From Deroplatys truncata (lineage: Eukaryota > Arthropoda > Insecta > Mantodea > Mantidae), in NCBI GenBank assembly GCA_030765065.1, contig CM060989.1:60154001-60218000 (forward strand): a stretch of DNA of 64,000 nucleotides. Reading direction: 5' to 3'. Positions 54,617-64,000 of this stretch are shown one piece after another. The notes beneath the pieces are model-generated. The model was not told the DNA's origin. It made no database searches and saw only the letters and a list, made by a program, of their open reading frames with translations. Position numbers and translations under genes: made by a program. Position 1 is the first letter of the stretch. Every line of letters starts with the position of its first letter.

Positions 54617-54859
54617 GTGTTGTGTTGTTCTCTTTGAAGATTTTCTGGAATTTTCTGTCCCATAGATTGAACATGACTTTTATAAATATAGAATTTTGTT
54701 TTTGTAATTTTACAGTTGTGTTTTATCTTTCCTAGCTGTTCTCAAAGTTTCCTGGTATTCTAAGTGGAAGCAATATTCTATTCTAATATTGAGTGAGAGA
54801 AATATTCACTAATTTAAGATTAAAAATAGAAGCACTATTAACCGTGAAGTATTCATCAT

Positions 54860-54977
54860 GATGTTAGATTGAGTCACACTTTTTGACACTCATCTTCACT
54901 AATTAAATGTTGCATAAAACAGAAGCATTTTCGAGGGCATTTGTCCTCATCGTCAGCGACTGGGTGACTAAGGGGGG

Positions 54978-55017
<40 letters not shown>

Positions 55018-55960
55018 TTTTTTATCCAAAAATGGTATGATGCAATGGATTTTTCTATTTGTTTGAGTTTTATGTTCCTTAAGTCTGGTTTCCAAGTTTC
55101 TTATGCAACCCAACTTCACACCAACTAGCTGCCTTTAGATGTTTGATCCACCAGTTACATAACATACCTTTGAACAATGAAGAATTTTTGGAACAACCAC
55201 ATATAGAAAAAATAGCAATAACTAATGGATTCAACTCAGATCTCATAAGGAACTTGATAAACAAGAAGAAGAAACTCAAGGCAATATCACAAACTTCCAC
55301 TCTAACACAAAAACTGGAAATACAAGAAATTCACATACCACCCCTGGGCCTTTAGAAAATTTGAACATATATTCAATAAATTTAACATAAGACTAGCTCC
55401 ACAAAACAAATTCAGCCTGAAGAACTTGTTTAACACACCTCTCAAAAATACCATTTCACACACTTAAAATCTAGAGTTTACCAGATTAATTGTGATGAGT
55501 GTGAGAAATACTACATAGGCAAAACAAAAAGAAGCTTGGAAACCAGACTCAAGGAACACCAAAGGAACATAAAACTAAAACAAATAGGAAAATCCGCTGT
55601 ATCATACCATTTTTAGATTAAAAACCACAATATTGGACAAAATATAAAATTATTAAAACCCCTCACCACACCAATAGAATTAAACATCTGGGAAAAAATA
55701 CACATCATCAAAAATGACAACAACATCATTAATTTTGAAATCCTGCCTGTGAACAATGTGTTAAAACTTTGTCTCCCTAACACCAGATGGCAACAGGTTC
55801 AGAATCTGCAGTAAGAGGAAGAAGAGCATATGGGAGAGAAAGACCATTAGTCATCCAGTCACTGATGATGAGGACGAAAGCCCTTGAAAACGTTTGTGTT
55901 TTATACAACATTTAACTAGTGAAAGTGAGTGTCAAAAGTGTGACTCAATCTACCATCTTT
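54860..55960. mobile_element. Penelope-like element B with inverted arms
   Basis: The two ends are inverted copies: left GATTGAGTCACACTTTTTGA returns at the right as TCAAAAGTGTGACTCAATC. The left arm (-) keeps RNLETRLKEHK and IIPFLDKK, separated from its terminus by a (TC)n(AC)n run (54,980-55,018). The right arm (+) is longer (see coding entry). Each arm carries an intact hammerhead-like core just inside the terminus (54,929-54,956 minus; 55,862-55,889 plus). Confidence 0.75.
55143..55790 (+). pseudogene. Penelope-like ORF remnant: C-terminal linker and GIY-YIG nuclease
   Basis: The first frame has LHNIPLNNEEFLEQPHIEKI and AITNGFNSDLIRNLINKKKK, the region after the reverse transcriptase thumb in Penelope-like ORFs. 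After frameshifts, FEHIFNKFNIRLAPQNKFSL leads into the nuclease domain: SRVYQINCDECEKYYIGKTK, SLETRLKEHQRN, then YHF with a stop and LNIWEKIHIIKNDNN. The CX2C (CDEC), the YYIG, the catalytic Arg (ETRLKEH) and the Glu (WEK) can all be seen. Several frameshifts and a stop make it non-functional. Confidence 0.75.
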
Positions 55961-56267
55961 CACTAATTTGTTGGTCAAACTGTTAAATATAGCAACTTTG
56001 TGTGATGGATTTTTTATATAGTTGTCTTTAAGTGTTCTTTCTGTATGTTCCAAAAGCTGATGATGAAGACATTCCTTGAATCTAGTCCTGAGGTAAATAG
56101 GTGTCTAATTTAGTAAAAATTGTATATGTGTAACCAAATATAGAACTTTTATGAAATCATTTCACTGTGTCTTCCAAATTACAAAGGGTTAACTCTGTTT
56201 ATATTAAATATTTCTTATTTTCCATGACTTTAAGAAGAATGCATTAAGGTATTTCATAACAGATATA

Positions 56268-57565
56268 CAAGGGTGGTCTGAAAAGTTTCCAACCTCAACA
56301 TGAAGATGGCAGCACTCATGAATAAAAGTTAGTGAATTTTGTTGTTCATCTGTTGACAGTTACTCACCAAAGTTTCAGCCATTTTGGACGCTCAGTTGTT
56401 ATGTAACAGTCGTTTGAGTGAGGTGATGTGAGTGTTTTTATGAAAATGGACAAAATCGAGTATCGAGCTGTCATTAAATATTTGTTTTTGAAAGGCAGTA
56501 CACCTACGCAAATCAAAGATGAGTTGGATTCTGTGTATGGGGACTCCGCACCATCATTTACCACAGTGAAATTTTGGGCAGCTGAATTTAAACATGGCCG
56601 TAAGAGCTTGGGAGACGATGAACGTTCGGGACATCCAAAAATTGCAACTACCGATGAAAACATTGCCAAAATTCACCAAATGGTGCTAGACGACCGCTGA
56701 ATTAAAGTGAGAGAGATAGCAGAGGCTATGAACATGTCAAAAGAACGTGTTTGTCACATATTAAATCAACATTTAGACATGAGAAAGCTGTCTGCGCGTT
56801 GGGTGCTGCGTTTGCTCACGTTTGACCAAAAACATGTTTGAATGAACATTTCCAATGCTCTGTTGGCGCAGTTTAGGCACAATAAATGTGAGTTTTGGCG
56901 CCGATTAATTACTGTAGATGAAACTTGGATACACCATTATACGCCCGAAACAAAAATACAGTCCAAACAGTGGACTGCAAAGGGGGAACCGGCTCCAAAA
57001 AAAGCAAAAACTGTTTTTTCGGCTGGGAAAGTGATGGCGACTGTTTTTTGGGATAGTAATGGAGTTATTTTAATCAATTATCTTCAAAAAGGAAAACCAA
57101 TACAGGAGCATACTACGCATCATTACTTGACAAGCTGAAGGCAGAACTTGCGGAAAAACAGTCACATTTGCAGAAAAAGAAAATCCTGTTTCACCAAGAC
57201 AATGCACCGGCTCACACCTCAGCAGTTGCAATGGCGAAAATCCACGAATTACGGTTTGAACTGCTTGACCATCTGCCTTACTCACCAGATCTAGCCCCAA
57301 GCGACTTCTTTTTGTTCCCTCATCTGAAAATTGCGCTCGGAAGACAGAGATTTTCGTCAAATGAAGAGGCAATCACCTTCGTGAACAATTATTTTGCAGA
57401 AAAAAATGCAGAGTACTATTTGGACGGGTTACAGAGATGGGAGCATCGCTGGGAGAAGTGTGTAGAGTTACAAGAGACTATGTTGAAAAATAATAATAAA
57501 AAAAAAAAATTCTGAAAAAATGTCTTCTATCTTTATTAGGTCGGAAACTTTTCAGACCACCCCCG
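56268..57565 (+). mobile_element. mariner element 4, inactive
   Basis: TA flanks (56,266-67; 57,566-67). Ends CAAGGGTGGTCTGAAAAGTT and, on the other strand, CGGGGGTGGTCTGAAAAGTT. The 1,298-bp length is typical. Confidence 0.9.
56440..57493 (+). pseudogene. mariner transposase pseudogene (element 4)
   Basis: The best-preserved transposase here. ATG 56,440 or 56,446 opens the HTH region (GSTPTQIKDELDSVYGDSAP, KFWAAEFKHG, IHQMVLDDR). Stops interrupt at 56,698 and 56,839 (TGA in place of CGA-type Arg codons). The catalytic frame has VDETWIHHYTPETK (first Asp), a frameshift near 57,105, ILFHQDNAPAHTS (second) and LPYSPDLAPSDFFLFPHLK (third, D34D). It ends RWEKCVELQ..YVEK with TAA at 57,491. The stops look like C-to-T decay. 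Confidence 0.9.
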
Positions 57566-57773
57566 TAAGATTAAGTAGTTATGATATCTGTGCAGGTACT
57601 AAATTATTCAAATATGTTATAATTCCACAATAATTTAAGCATTTTTTTAAAATTGTTTTGCAGCCAAGAATGAAGCATTGCTTCATGGGGTTATGTAAAT
57701 CATAATTAGATTTTCTTTTATATTTTTAAGGAGGCCTTTAACTTTAATATATTGCAAAATGCTTTATTTACAG

Positions 57774-58024
57774 ATGTAAACAATTTGTCAAAAGCTGAGC
57801 ATAGAGAAGAGAAAAGTAGTGCAAAAGTTGACTCAGAACTTTTGAAATTGCAAAGGTTACAGGAATGGGCTTTCCTAAAGAGGATTAAATGCCTTCTAGA
57901 ACTGTGGGAACCTGGGCATGTGATTCCTGATGCCTACATTGACTACAGCGGCATAAATCTACTATCTGAATATACAGCTTGTAACAGGAGTTTTCTCAAA
58001 AGTTTTGACAGATATGTGCAGCAG
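57774..58024 (+). CDS. Nipped-B: Nipped-B/SCC2-like gene, exon i
   Basis: 251 bases, acceptor TTTATTTACAG, donor AG|GTAAGT, phase 1 in and 0 out. A charged start (NNLSKAEHREEKSSAKVDSE) leads to LQEWAFLKRIKCLLELW, then YIDYSGINLLSEYTACNRSF and LKSFDRYVQQ. NIPBL has AENRKKFLRSII and VDYDDACLIVRYLASMRPFAQSFD in the same order, so DYSGINLLSEYTACNRSFLKSFD is a clear counterpart. The C-terminal helix continues into exon j. Confidence 0.93.
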
Positions 58025-58103
58025 GTAAGTTCACTGCCATGGAACCAGTTCCACTTAATTTCTCAGAATGTTGCTTTTGTTTTGTGCATGGAAATACATT
58101 TTA

Positions 58104-59778
58104 CAGTAGACCCTTGCTAATTTGAAATCGGATAAACCAAAAACTTGGTTAATCCATAGTAGCTGCTTGGTCCCTGCCGAATTACATGGAAAAATCTACC
58201 ACTTAAACTGAATTTCAGATAATTTGTACTATGAACTAAAATTTGGTCCCCTCGTTACATATTCCATATGTTATTCTTCGTTTAAATCGAATGTGTATTG
58301 TGCGTGCACTACAATATTTTCCATTACACATTTCACAAAATTTTTCTCAATTTTCTTTTTCATTGTCCAGACCCATGCTTCAAAAGAAAGCTCAGGAAAT
58401 CCCCAAGAAAGAAGGAATTTTGGGTTTATGTCTTCTGAGGGATGGCTATGGCATTTTCAGAAGAGGCATAAAGAACCTCAAACCATTAGTGATTGGAAAA
58501 TACAAATATCCATGTTGTTTTAAAAAGGCCAACCTATTCAATCTGCCAAGTCAGTACAAGAATAACAATAAAGTTTGAGTGATCAAAACTCTTGAAGATT
58601 CAACAACAAATGGCTGCGAGTAAAAGGAACATTTTGCTAACTTTGGACCACTGCTTGGCATATCAGTTCGATGACCTGGAACTTCCGAACATAGAAGTTG
58701 TCTTCTTACTAGCTAACACTACAAGCCATCTGCAACCATTGGATCAAGGAATAATCGCCTCAATGAAGTGTAATTACAAACGCCGACTGGTTAAGGCTGC
58801 CATCAGTGCAATAGAACTACAAGAAATAGTTCCACATTGGAATGTACTGCAAGCTATCTGCAACATATCTGCTGCTTGGGATGAAGTTACAACACACACC
58901 ATAACTAACTGTTTTAAGAAGGCCTGGACAGCAACTGATAACACTGCTGAAACTGAACAGGTAACCGATGATCCACATCTGAGCTTATAATGTGGATACA
59001 ATTGGAATTCTGATATGCTCTTCTACACACTTACACCCGGTTGGTGCCCTTTTGTACCGTCATTATGGAAAAATGGACGTAGGTAGACAACATCTGTGCT
59101 GCTGAAGAACCAGTCATTTGCTGATGATGCAGAAGAGAATGATAATTCTTTACTGTCATCTTCTGAGGAGGAACATGAAGATACGACACTGCGACCCCAC
59201 GCTGAAGTTACAGCTGCAATTTCTGTTCTCAAGAGATTTACTGCCACTTCGGATGTCTCCATGGCATTTCGGGATGTCCTGGATGAGTTATCTTCAGAGA
59301 GTCTCATAATATTATGACCAACGGTCCGCCAACAACAATTAATGATTTTTTTCAAATTATAGAACTAAAATGTGTAATGGAAAGAGTTTTAAATAAAACA
59401 TGTGTTCCAATTAAAACTTAGTGTTAAAAGTATGTATATTTAAAGTGTTTCTTAAGGTTATTGTTTTATTATACGACTCACTAATTCAATGAGTACAATA
59501 TTTTTCCAAATAGTACTGTTTTAAAAACAATTATGACAAGCATTTGACAGTATACTTTCTCAATTAAACAAATGCCACATATACTGTATACAATACTTAT
59601 TTTTACTTTTTCTCTTTCGTTGGTACGCGTAGCAAGAGAGAAAGTAAACTCAACAGCCGTATTCTACCATTTCAGATAACATGGGACTATTTTTACAAAA
59701 CCTCGTTAATTCAAGCTTCGTTAAACTGAATTGGCTATTTTTCGGTCCCTTGGAATTCGGTTAAACTAGGGTCTACTG
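58104..59778 (+). mobile_element. Tigger/pogo-like DNA transposon, inactive
   Basis: TA on both sides (58,102-03; 59,779-80). Ends CAGTAGACCCTTGCTAATTT and, on the other strand, CAGTAGACCCTAGTTTAACC. Length 1,675 bp. A palindromic ACTTTTTCTCTTTCG...AGCAAGAGAGAAAGT near 59,605-59,648 inside it resembles the R1 terminus. Confidence 0.88.
58376..59352 (+). pseudogene. Tigger/jerky-type transposase pseudogene
   Basis: First frame: QKKAQEIPKKEGILGLC.. and IKNLKPLVIGKYKYPCCF (58,376-58,580), degenerate N-terminal/core pieces. Second frame from about 58,592: ILLTLDHCLAYQFDD, then LPNIEVVFLLANTTSHLQPL and DQGIIASMKCNYKRRLV, the second half of the pogo-type DDE domain (the NTTS.LQPLDQG motif is diagnostic). 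The Asp expected in LLVDN is still Asp (LDH). After a stop at 58,988 an acidic tail (SFADDAEENDN, SSEEEHED) continues, closing with a TTINDFFQ-like phrase near 59,335. The N-terminal CENPB-type HTH domain is missing. Confidence 0.85.
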
Positions 59779-59989
59779 TATTCATATTTTATTAGCAGTT
59801 TCTTTATAATAAAATGACAATACTACTGATCTATTGGTAATGTGAGATTTCTCTTAAGAAACTAGACAAATGAAACCAATTCTGTAAATATTACTCAAAA
59901 AATTAAATACTAGGTTCCAAAACTTTCAGGCTAATGCGTAAAAGTTGATGCATTTAAATTATCTCCTCTTAAGTAAAATGGTGTCAGTT

Positions 59990-60782
59990 AGTGATCCTCC
60001 TTCTCCTCAAATTTAAGCAGCACAAAGAAGAATAACCCAAATGGTGTTCATCAGTTGTTGCAATGGATCAGGAGAGCAATTGCACATCACATTGCAACTC
60101 TGTCTTTTGTTTTCGGGCGTCCAGTGATGAATCCATGTCTCATCCCCAATTCGACTAATTCTCCCTCACTTTCAAAAAACTGCAAAAATTGCAATGCAGC
60201 GTCAACTTTCTGCTCCTTGTGTTGTTCTGAAAGCACGCGAGGAATCCTTCGTGCACACACTTTCAATAGATGCAGATCCTCAAAAATGATCCTGCGAAGT
60301 GATGCATGGCTTATTTCAACATTAGAGGAAGTTCAAACTGAACATCAAGCGTAAAGCACCAATCGGTGCCAATAACCCTTCGAACCTCATCAACAATATC
60401 CGGAGCACGGGAAGTGGAGGGTCAGCCACTTTGTTGCTCATTGTATAATGTTGTTCTCCCTTCAATGAACGATTGACGCCAACAAGAAACCATTGGTCTT
60501 GACATAATGTCTGTACTGTACACACTCACAACATGTGATGAGTTTCAGTTGCACATTTATATTTTGCTATCAAAAAACGGATTACAGCGCAATTAGTGGT
60601 AGGAGCGAGTGGAATCTCCATTATTACTGCCATTTTAATGTCCAAGCGGTGAAGGTAGACACCTAGGAATTTTACAGCACTGCCACTACACCCAGATCAA
60701 AGTTCCCTGCCACTGCCAGACATTTCCAGCCTACCGCGCAGATTTAAAAAAATAATTTAACTTACTTCTGAGACACCCCTCG
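59990..60782 (-). mobile_element. mariner fragment, reverse strand (element 5)
   Basis: The right end reads, on the minus strand, CGAGGGGTGTCTCAGAAGTA next to TA (60,783-84). Minus-strand frames give TNCAVIRFLIAKYKCATE, SGRPSTSRAPDIVDEVRRVI, LLKVCARRIPRVLSEQHKEQ and a MRHGFIT-like decay of GDETWIH. The catalytic half after that is lost, and the left boundary is uncertain. Confidence 0.7.
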
Positions 60783-60965
60783 TATTTAGTAAGTAGCATG
60801 TTTTGTGTAATGCTTCTCCTTTCATCAGTTACTCATCATTCCATCAAAATATGGACCCTGTTTTCATTATCCATGCATATTGGAATATGCCCTGTGTATT
60901 ATTACCTTGAAAACTTCTTAGTTTTCATGCTCCTAATCTAAACCATACAATGTTCTCTCTTTACA

Positions 60966-61860
60966 TTTTTACTTTCTCTACTACGTATAGTAAGTAGGGG
61001 AAGTATTGCATTCCACCCAAAAATTCGATACCGAGATTTCACCGGAAATACATGTTTTGAGACCTCCTGAATCCAAAAAAAGCATTTTTGGAAACATGTC
61101 CGTGTGTGTGTCTGTGTGTCTGTGTGTGTGTGTGTCTGTGTGTGTGTCTGTGTGTGTGTGAACAGCATAACTCAAAAACGAACAGTCGGATAAACACCAA
61201 ACTTGGTATTTAGGTTCAGTATCTTCCAGAGATGCGACACGAAGGTTTTCAAGAAAATCCCCCCACCCCAGACTACCCTTTACATGGAAGATTTTTCGAA
61301 AATTTTAATTTTCTCAAAAATGGCTCTAACGATTTTGTTTAAAATATCATATGTTTAAGATAATGCCATGAGAAATGAAATGTATATCTCGAATTTTCTG
61401 GGAATGTCTCCAAAAGTATTCTTCATTGTGAACGACTTTTGCATAACTGGTAAACCATAAGAGATAGACAAAATTTTACTACACAAAAAATGTTGATCTC
61501 GTTAAAATACACAACTTATGTTATATACATTTCTTTTGTTGAGTGAACCGTTTTCGAGATATTGCTTGTTATTCCCTTAAATTTTCCAATACTTATACTT
61601 TTTCTCAAATTCGTTATTCATTTTTTTATGTCCTGGACTTGCAAAGAGAATGGAATTCGACACATAGCAACCAGCGTTAAAATATTTGACCATCGCTTAA
61701 AAGCTACCATATTCCCCTTGCATCTACAAGAAAATTAGCAATAAGATTGACATCTCGATATCTCGATTAACATAAAGCATATGGAGAATAGGCGTTTGTA
61801 AAAATAGATTGTACAAGAGTAGAGAAAGTCATGTGAGTGTAACACATCAGATTTTTTTAC
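60966..61860 (+). mobile_element. R1 copy 10 (full length, best reference copy)
   Basis: ACTTTCTCTACT at 60,971-60,982 is matched perfectly by AGTAGAGAAAGT at 61,818-61,829. Outside the 3' repeat lies ATGTG-AGTGTAA-CACAT, a small hairpin, then CAGATTTTTTT. A compound GT/CT tract spans 61,100-61,160. This copy and copy 9 are close, suggesting recent spread. Confidence 0.88.
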
Positions 61861-62120
61861 ATATGTTTATTTCCACTCCACTATGGGAAACAGCATCAGG
61901 TTGAAAGATAATATTTAAGAAACAGAAGAAAAACAAATTGTGTTATGGCTTATTTTGGTCCCAAGAATTCATGCAGAAATATTTATTTTAAAAAAATTAA
62001 ACACCTTTAGCCTTCCTCCACAATATCTGTAAATTAGCTAAACATGTACAAAAAATTTGATAAATACTATAATAAACTAATAAACATCATGAAAGTAGAG
62101 CAGAAAGCTGCCTAGAAGTA

Positions 62121-62921
62121 ATGGGTGAGACAAAAAACTATGAACCAGCTGCGCAGTGTTTTTTCATCTGCGTCCTTGGCACTCGCTGCTGTCTGCTGCT
62201 ATCATAGAAAGGTGCGGATGAAACCATACAACATTTTTAAAACTACTTTTAAAGGCTTTGCTTACCAACTTTATGAAAGGAGATACTGAAGCTGGCCACC
62301 GTTGTCATCCATACATTTTTGGCACCTCTTTAGGAAACTATTCATCACTCGCCGTAGTTCACGTTGAGAAATGTTGGCAATTTCCTGGTGGATATTTTGT
62401 TTTAATTCTTCCAGGGTGTGTGGGTTTGTCTTGCATACTGTGTTTTTAAGTTACACCAGAGATAGAAATCACCAGGGGTTAGGTTGGGGGACCGAGGGGG
62501 CCACAAATCTCTACTAATAATTCTGTCCTCAAACACACTTATTATTGGCCGTATAAGCAGTTGCAGAGTCTTGTTGAAAAAAGGCAAAATCACGCTCCCT
62601 GTCTGTTAATTCTTTAAAATAAGGGGACAAAATTATATTCACATATGTACGAGCTTCATCTGTTGACTCGAAAAAATTGGTGAGTGATGTATAGTTTCCT
62701 AAAGAGGTGCCAAAAATGTATGGACGACAGTGACCAGTTTCAGCATCTCCTTTCATAAAGTTGGTAAGTAAAGCCTTTAAAAGTAGTTTTAAAAATGTTG
62801 TATGCTTTCATCTGCAGTTTCTATGATAGCGGCAGATGGCAACAAGCGCCGAGGATGCAGACAGGAAAAACACTGCGCAGGTGGTTCGTAGTAGATTTTT
62901 GGCTCTCCCTGTACCTGTCCA
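62121..62921 (-). mobile_element. inverted-arm DUF4817-type transposon, copy 2
   Basis: TA flanks (62,119-20; 62,922-23). The arms are inverted as in the copy at 30,685 (TGTTTTTTCATCTGCGTCCTT versus GAGGATGCAGACAGGAAAAAC). The minus strand keeps more of the catalytic domain: FAFFQQDSATAYTANN (second Asp region) near 62,570, then ISRDLWPPRSPNLTPGDFYL (third acidic-residue region) near 62,490, then QTHTPWKN. Frames are broken and the N-terminal half is missing. Confidence 0.75.
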
Positions 62922-63338
62922 TAGACTACATTATTTGAAAAAAGTCCTTTCTATTCAGGAGTCAAAATTTACAATAACTGAAAAATTAAAGTATATTTCT
63001 TAATGCAGTAAAAGGGATTTTGGTAGAAAAGGCAGCATAACCGACAAGTCACCAGTTTATTGAGCATTTGCTCAAACTATGAAAAGTATATGATGAATAA
63101 AGTATTTAATAGTTCTGTAGGAGAGTTGGAGTCTCTTTCACTAAGATCAAAAACAATTATGTAATATTAATAACTTTCTTAATTCCAAATGTTTATATAC
63201 TTCACATACCAGCTTTTACTTAAAGCAAATTCATATTTGAAAAGATGTTTAGATGATGCATGGTTTTTAACTGACCCTTTTTGTCTGTTTTTATACTCAG
63301 AATTGATACATGTACATTTGTTTTTTATCTCCCCACAG
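62922..63338. other. intron sequence before exon j
   Basis: No element seen. The reading frame of exon j is open back to 63,189, but CTCCCCACAG at 63,329-63,338 is a strong acceptor. Confidence 0.5.
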
Positions 63339-63584
63339 ATGTTACTGGCTCTGACAGAGAGTTCAATTCTGATGCGTTCCAAAGCAGTTAAAAACTTGAT
63401 AAAAATTATTGAGGTTGATCCATCGATACTTGGTAGGAGTGACATGCAGAAAGCAATGCAGCGTTGTTTTTTGGACAAAGCTATCCCAGTAAGGGAAGCT
63501 GCGATTGATCTGATCGGAAAATATATTCTTCTGCTACCCAAGTTCATTGAGCAGTATTATAATTTGCTGTTATCCAGGATTTTG
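63339..63584 (+). CDS. Nipped-B: Nipped-B/SCC2-like gene, exon j (last in window)
   Basis: 246 bases (82 codons), acceptor CTCCCCACAG, donor TG|GTATGT, phase 0 on both sides. It encodes two HEAT repeats with the best conservation of the gene: MRSKAVKNLIKIIEVDPSIL, RSDMQKAMQRCFLDKAIPVR, EAAIDLIGKYILLLPKFIEQ. NIPBL has VRTKA.KCL, VDPSILAR.DMQ and SVREAAVELLGRFVL here. VDPSIL and VREAA are family hallmarks. The next expected segment (a TGISVRKRVIKILRDI-type repeat) must lie beyond the right edge. Confidence 0.97.
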
Positions 63585-63814
63585 GTATGTCCACATTCCA
63601 GTTTTTAATTTTTATAGTATCTCGTAATTGATTACAAAAAATATAAATTATATCTCTTTTAATGGGTATATATTTACTAGAACTTTATTGCCTTAATAGA
63701 AATTGTTTAATAATTTTGTATGTGTTTAAATTCCCTTTATTTATGGTTCTGTTACAAAAATACCTGCATATTTTATGCATTTGGAATTATTACCTAACAG
63801 TTAATTATTAACAG

Positions 63815-64000
63815 TTTTTACTTTCTCTCCTGTTTATAGTAAGTAGGGGCAGTATTGTATTCCACACAAAAATTTTATGTCGAGATTTCACCAAAAATAT
63901 ATGTTTTGAAGCTTCCTGAACCCAACAAAAGCATTTTTAGAAAAATGGTCCATGTGTGTGTCTGTGAACAGCATGACTCAAAAATGAAAAGTCGGTTAAA
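63815..64000 (+). mobile_element. R1 copy 11 (cut by the window edge)
   Basis: Begins TTTTTACTTTCTCTCCTG and follows R1 through GAACAGCATGACTCAAAAAT to the last base. It lies in the intron after exon j. Confidence 0.85.

Noticed and set aside
60966-61860. R1 as a Helitron
   Set aside because: It has a 3' hairpin, but no TC start, no CTRR end and it shows terminal inverted repeats, which Helitrons lack.

Overview
This is insect-type nuclear DNA: AT-rich, with canonical GT-AG introns of 3-6 kb, mariner/Tc1, Tigger, hAT-like, piggyBac-like and Penelope-like elements, several LINE and tRNA-SINE families and long (ATT)n microsatellites. Genome style and the CpG pattern fit a large hemimetabolous insect genome (cockroach, termite, stick insect or orthopteran type); I cannot name the species. 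No bacterial, phage or CRISPR features are present.

Layout: positions 2-469 are the last coding exon of a leucine-rich-repeat protein on the + strand. Positions 470 to about 20,700 carry no exon I can support; they hold repeat copies, a hAT-like element, a dead Tc1-like transposon, and a conspicuously CpG-richer belt (about 5-15.6 kb). From 20.7 kb to the end, ten + strand exons with matching splice phases (20,764; 25,210; 29,516; 35,828; 39,444; 44,073; 47,819; 52,088; 57,774; 63,339) encode 688 consecutive codons of a Nipped-B/NIPBL/SCC2-like cohesin-loader HEAT-repeat protein. The gene continues past the right edge. It is unusually divergent, and the long N-terminal region of canonical Nipped-B is not visible upstream, so it looks like a divergent or short paralog.

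Every intron is packed with mobile DNA: a recurrent 0.85-0.9 kb family called R1 here (at least 11 copies or fragments, perfect 12-bp inverted repeats near its ends); four near-complete but dead mariners with TA target sites plus two fragments and a foldback derivative; a Tigger/pogo element; an inverted-arm DUF4817-type transposon in two copies; two LINE families (LINE-B with a C-terminal zinc knuckle and a 2A-like NPGP peptide at its 5' end; LINE-C with the YNxLP C-terminal motif); tRNA-derived SINEs with clean target-site duplications; and two Penelope-like elements with inverted arms and GIY-YIG endonuclease remnants.

Best leads: (1) the divergent Nipped-B-like gene; (2) a repeated hammerhead-ribozyme-like core (CTGANGA, GC-rich stem, GAAA) at Penelope-like termini in both orientations; (3) the LINE-B 5' end with its 2A-like peptide in a twin-priming-like head-to-head arrangement; (4) the R1 family, one copy flanked by a 74-bp direct duplication. 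Comparisons with protein families are from memory of those families; no search was run.
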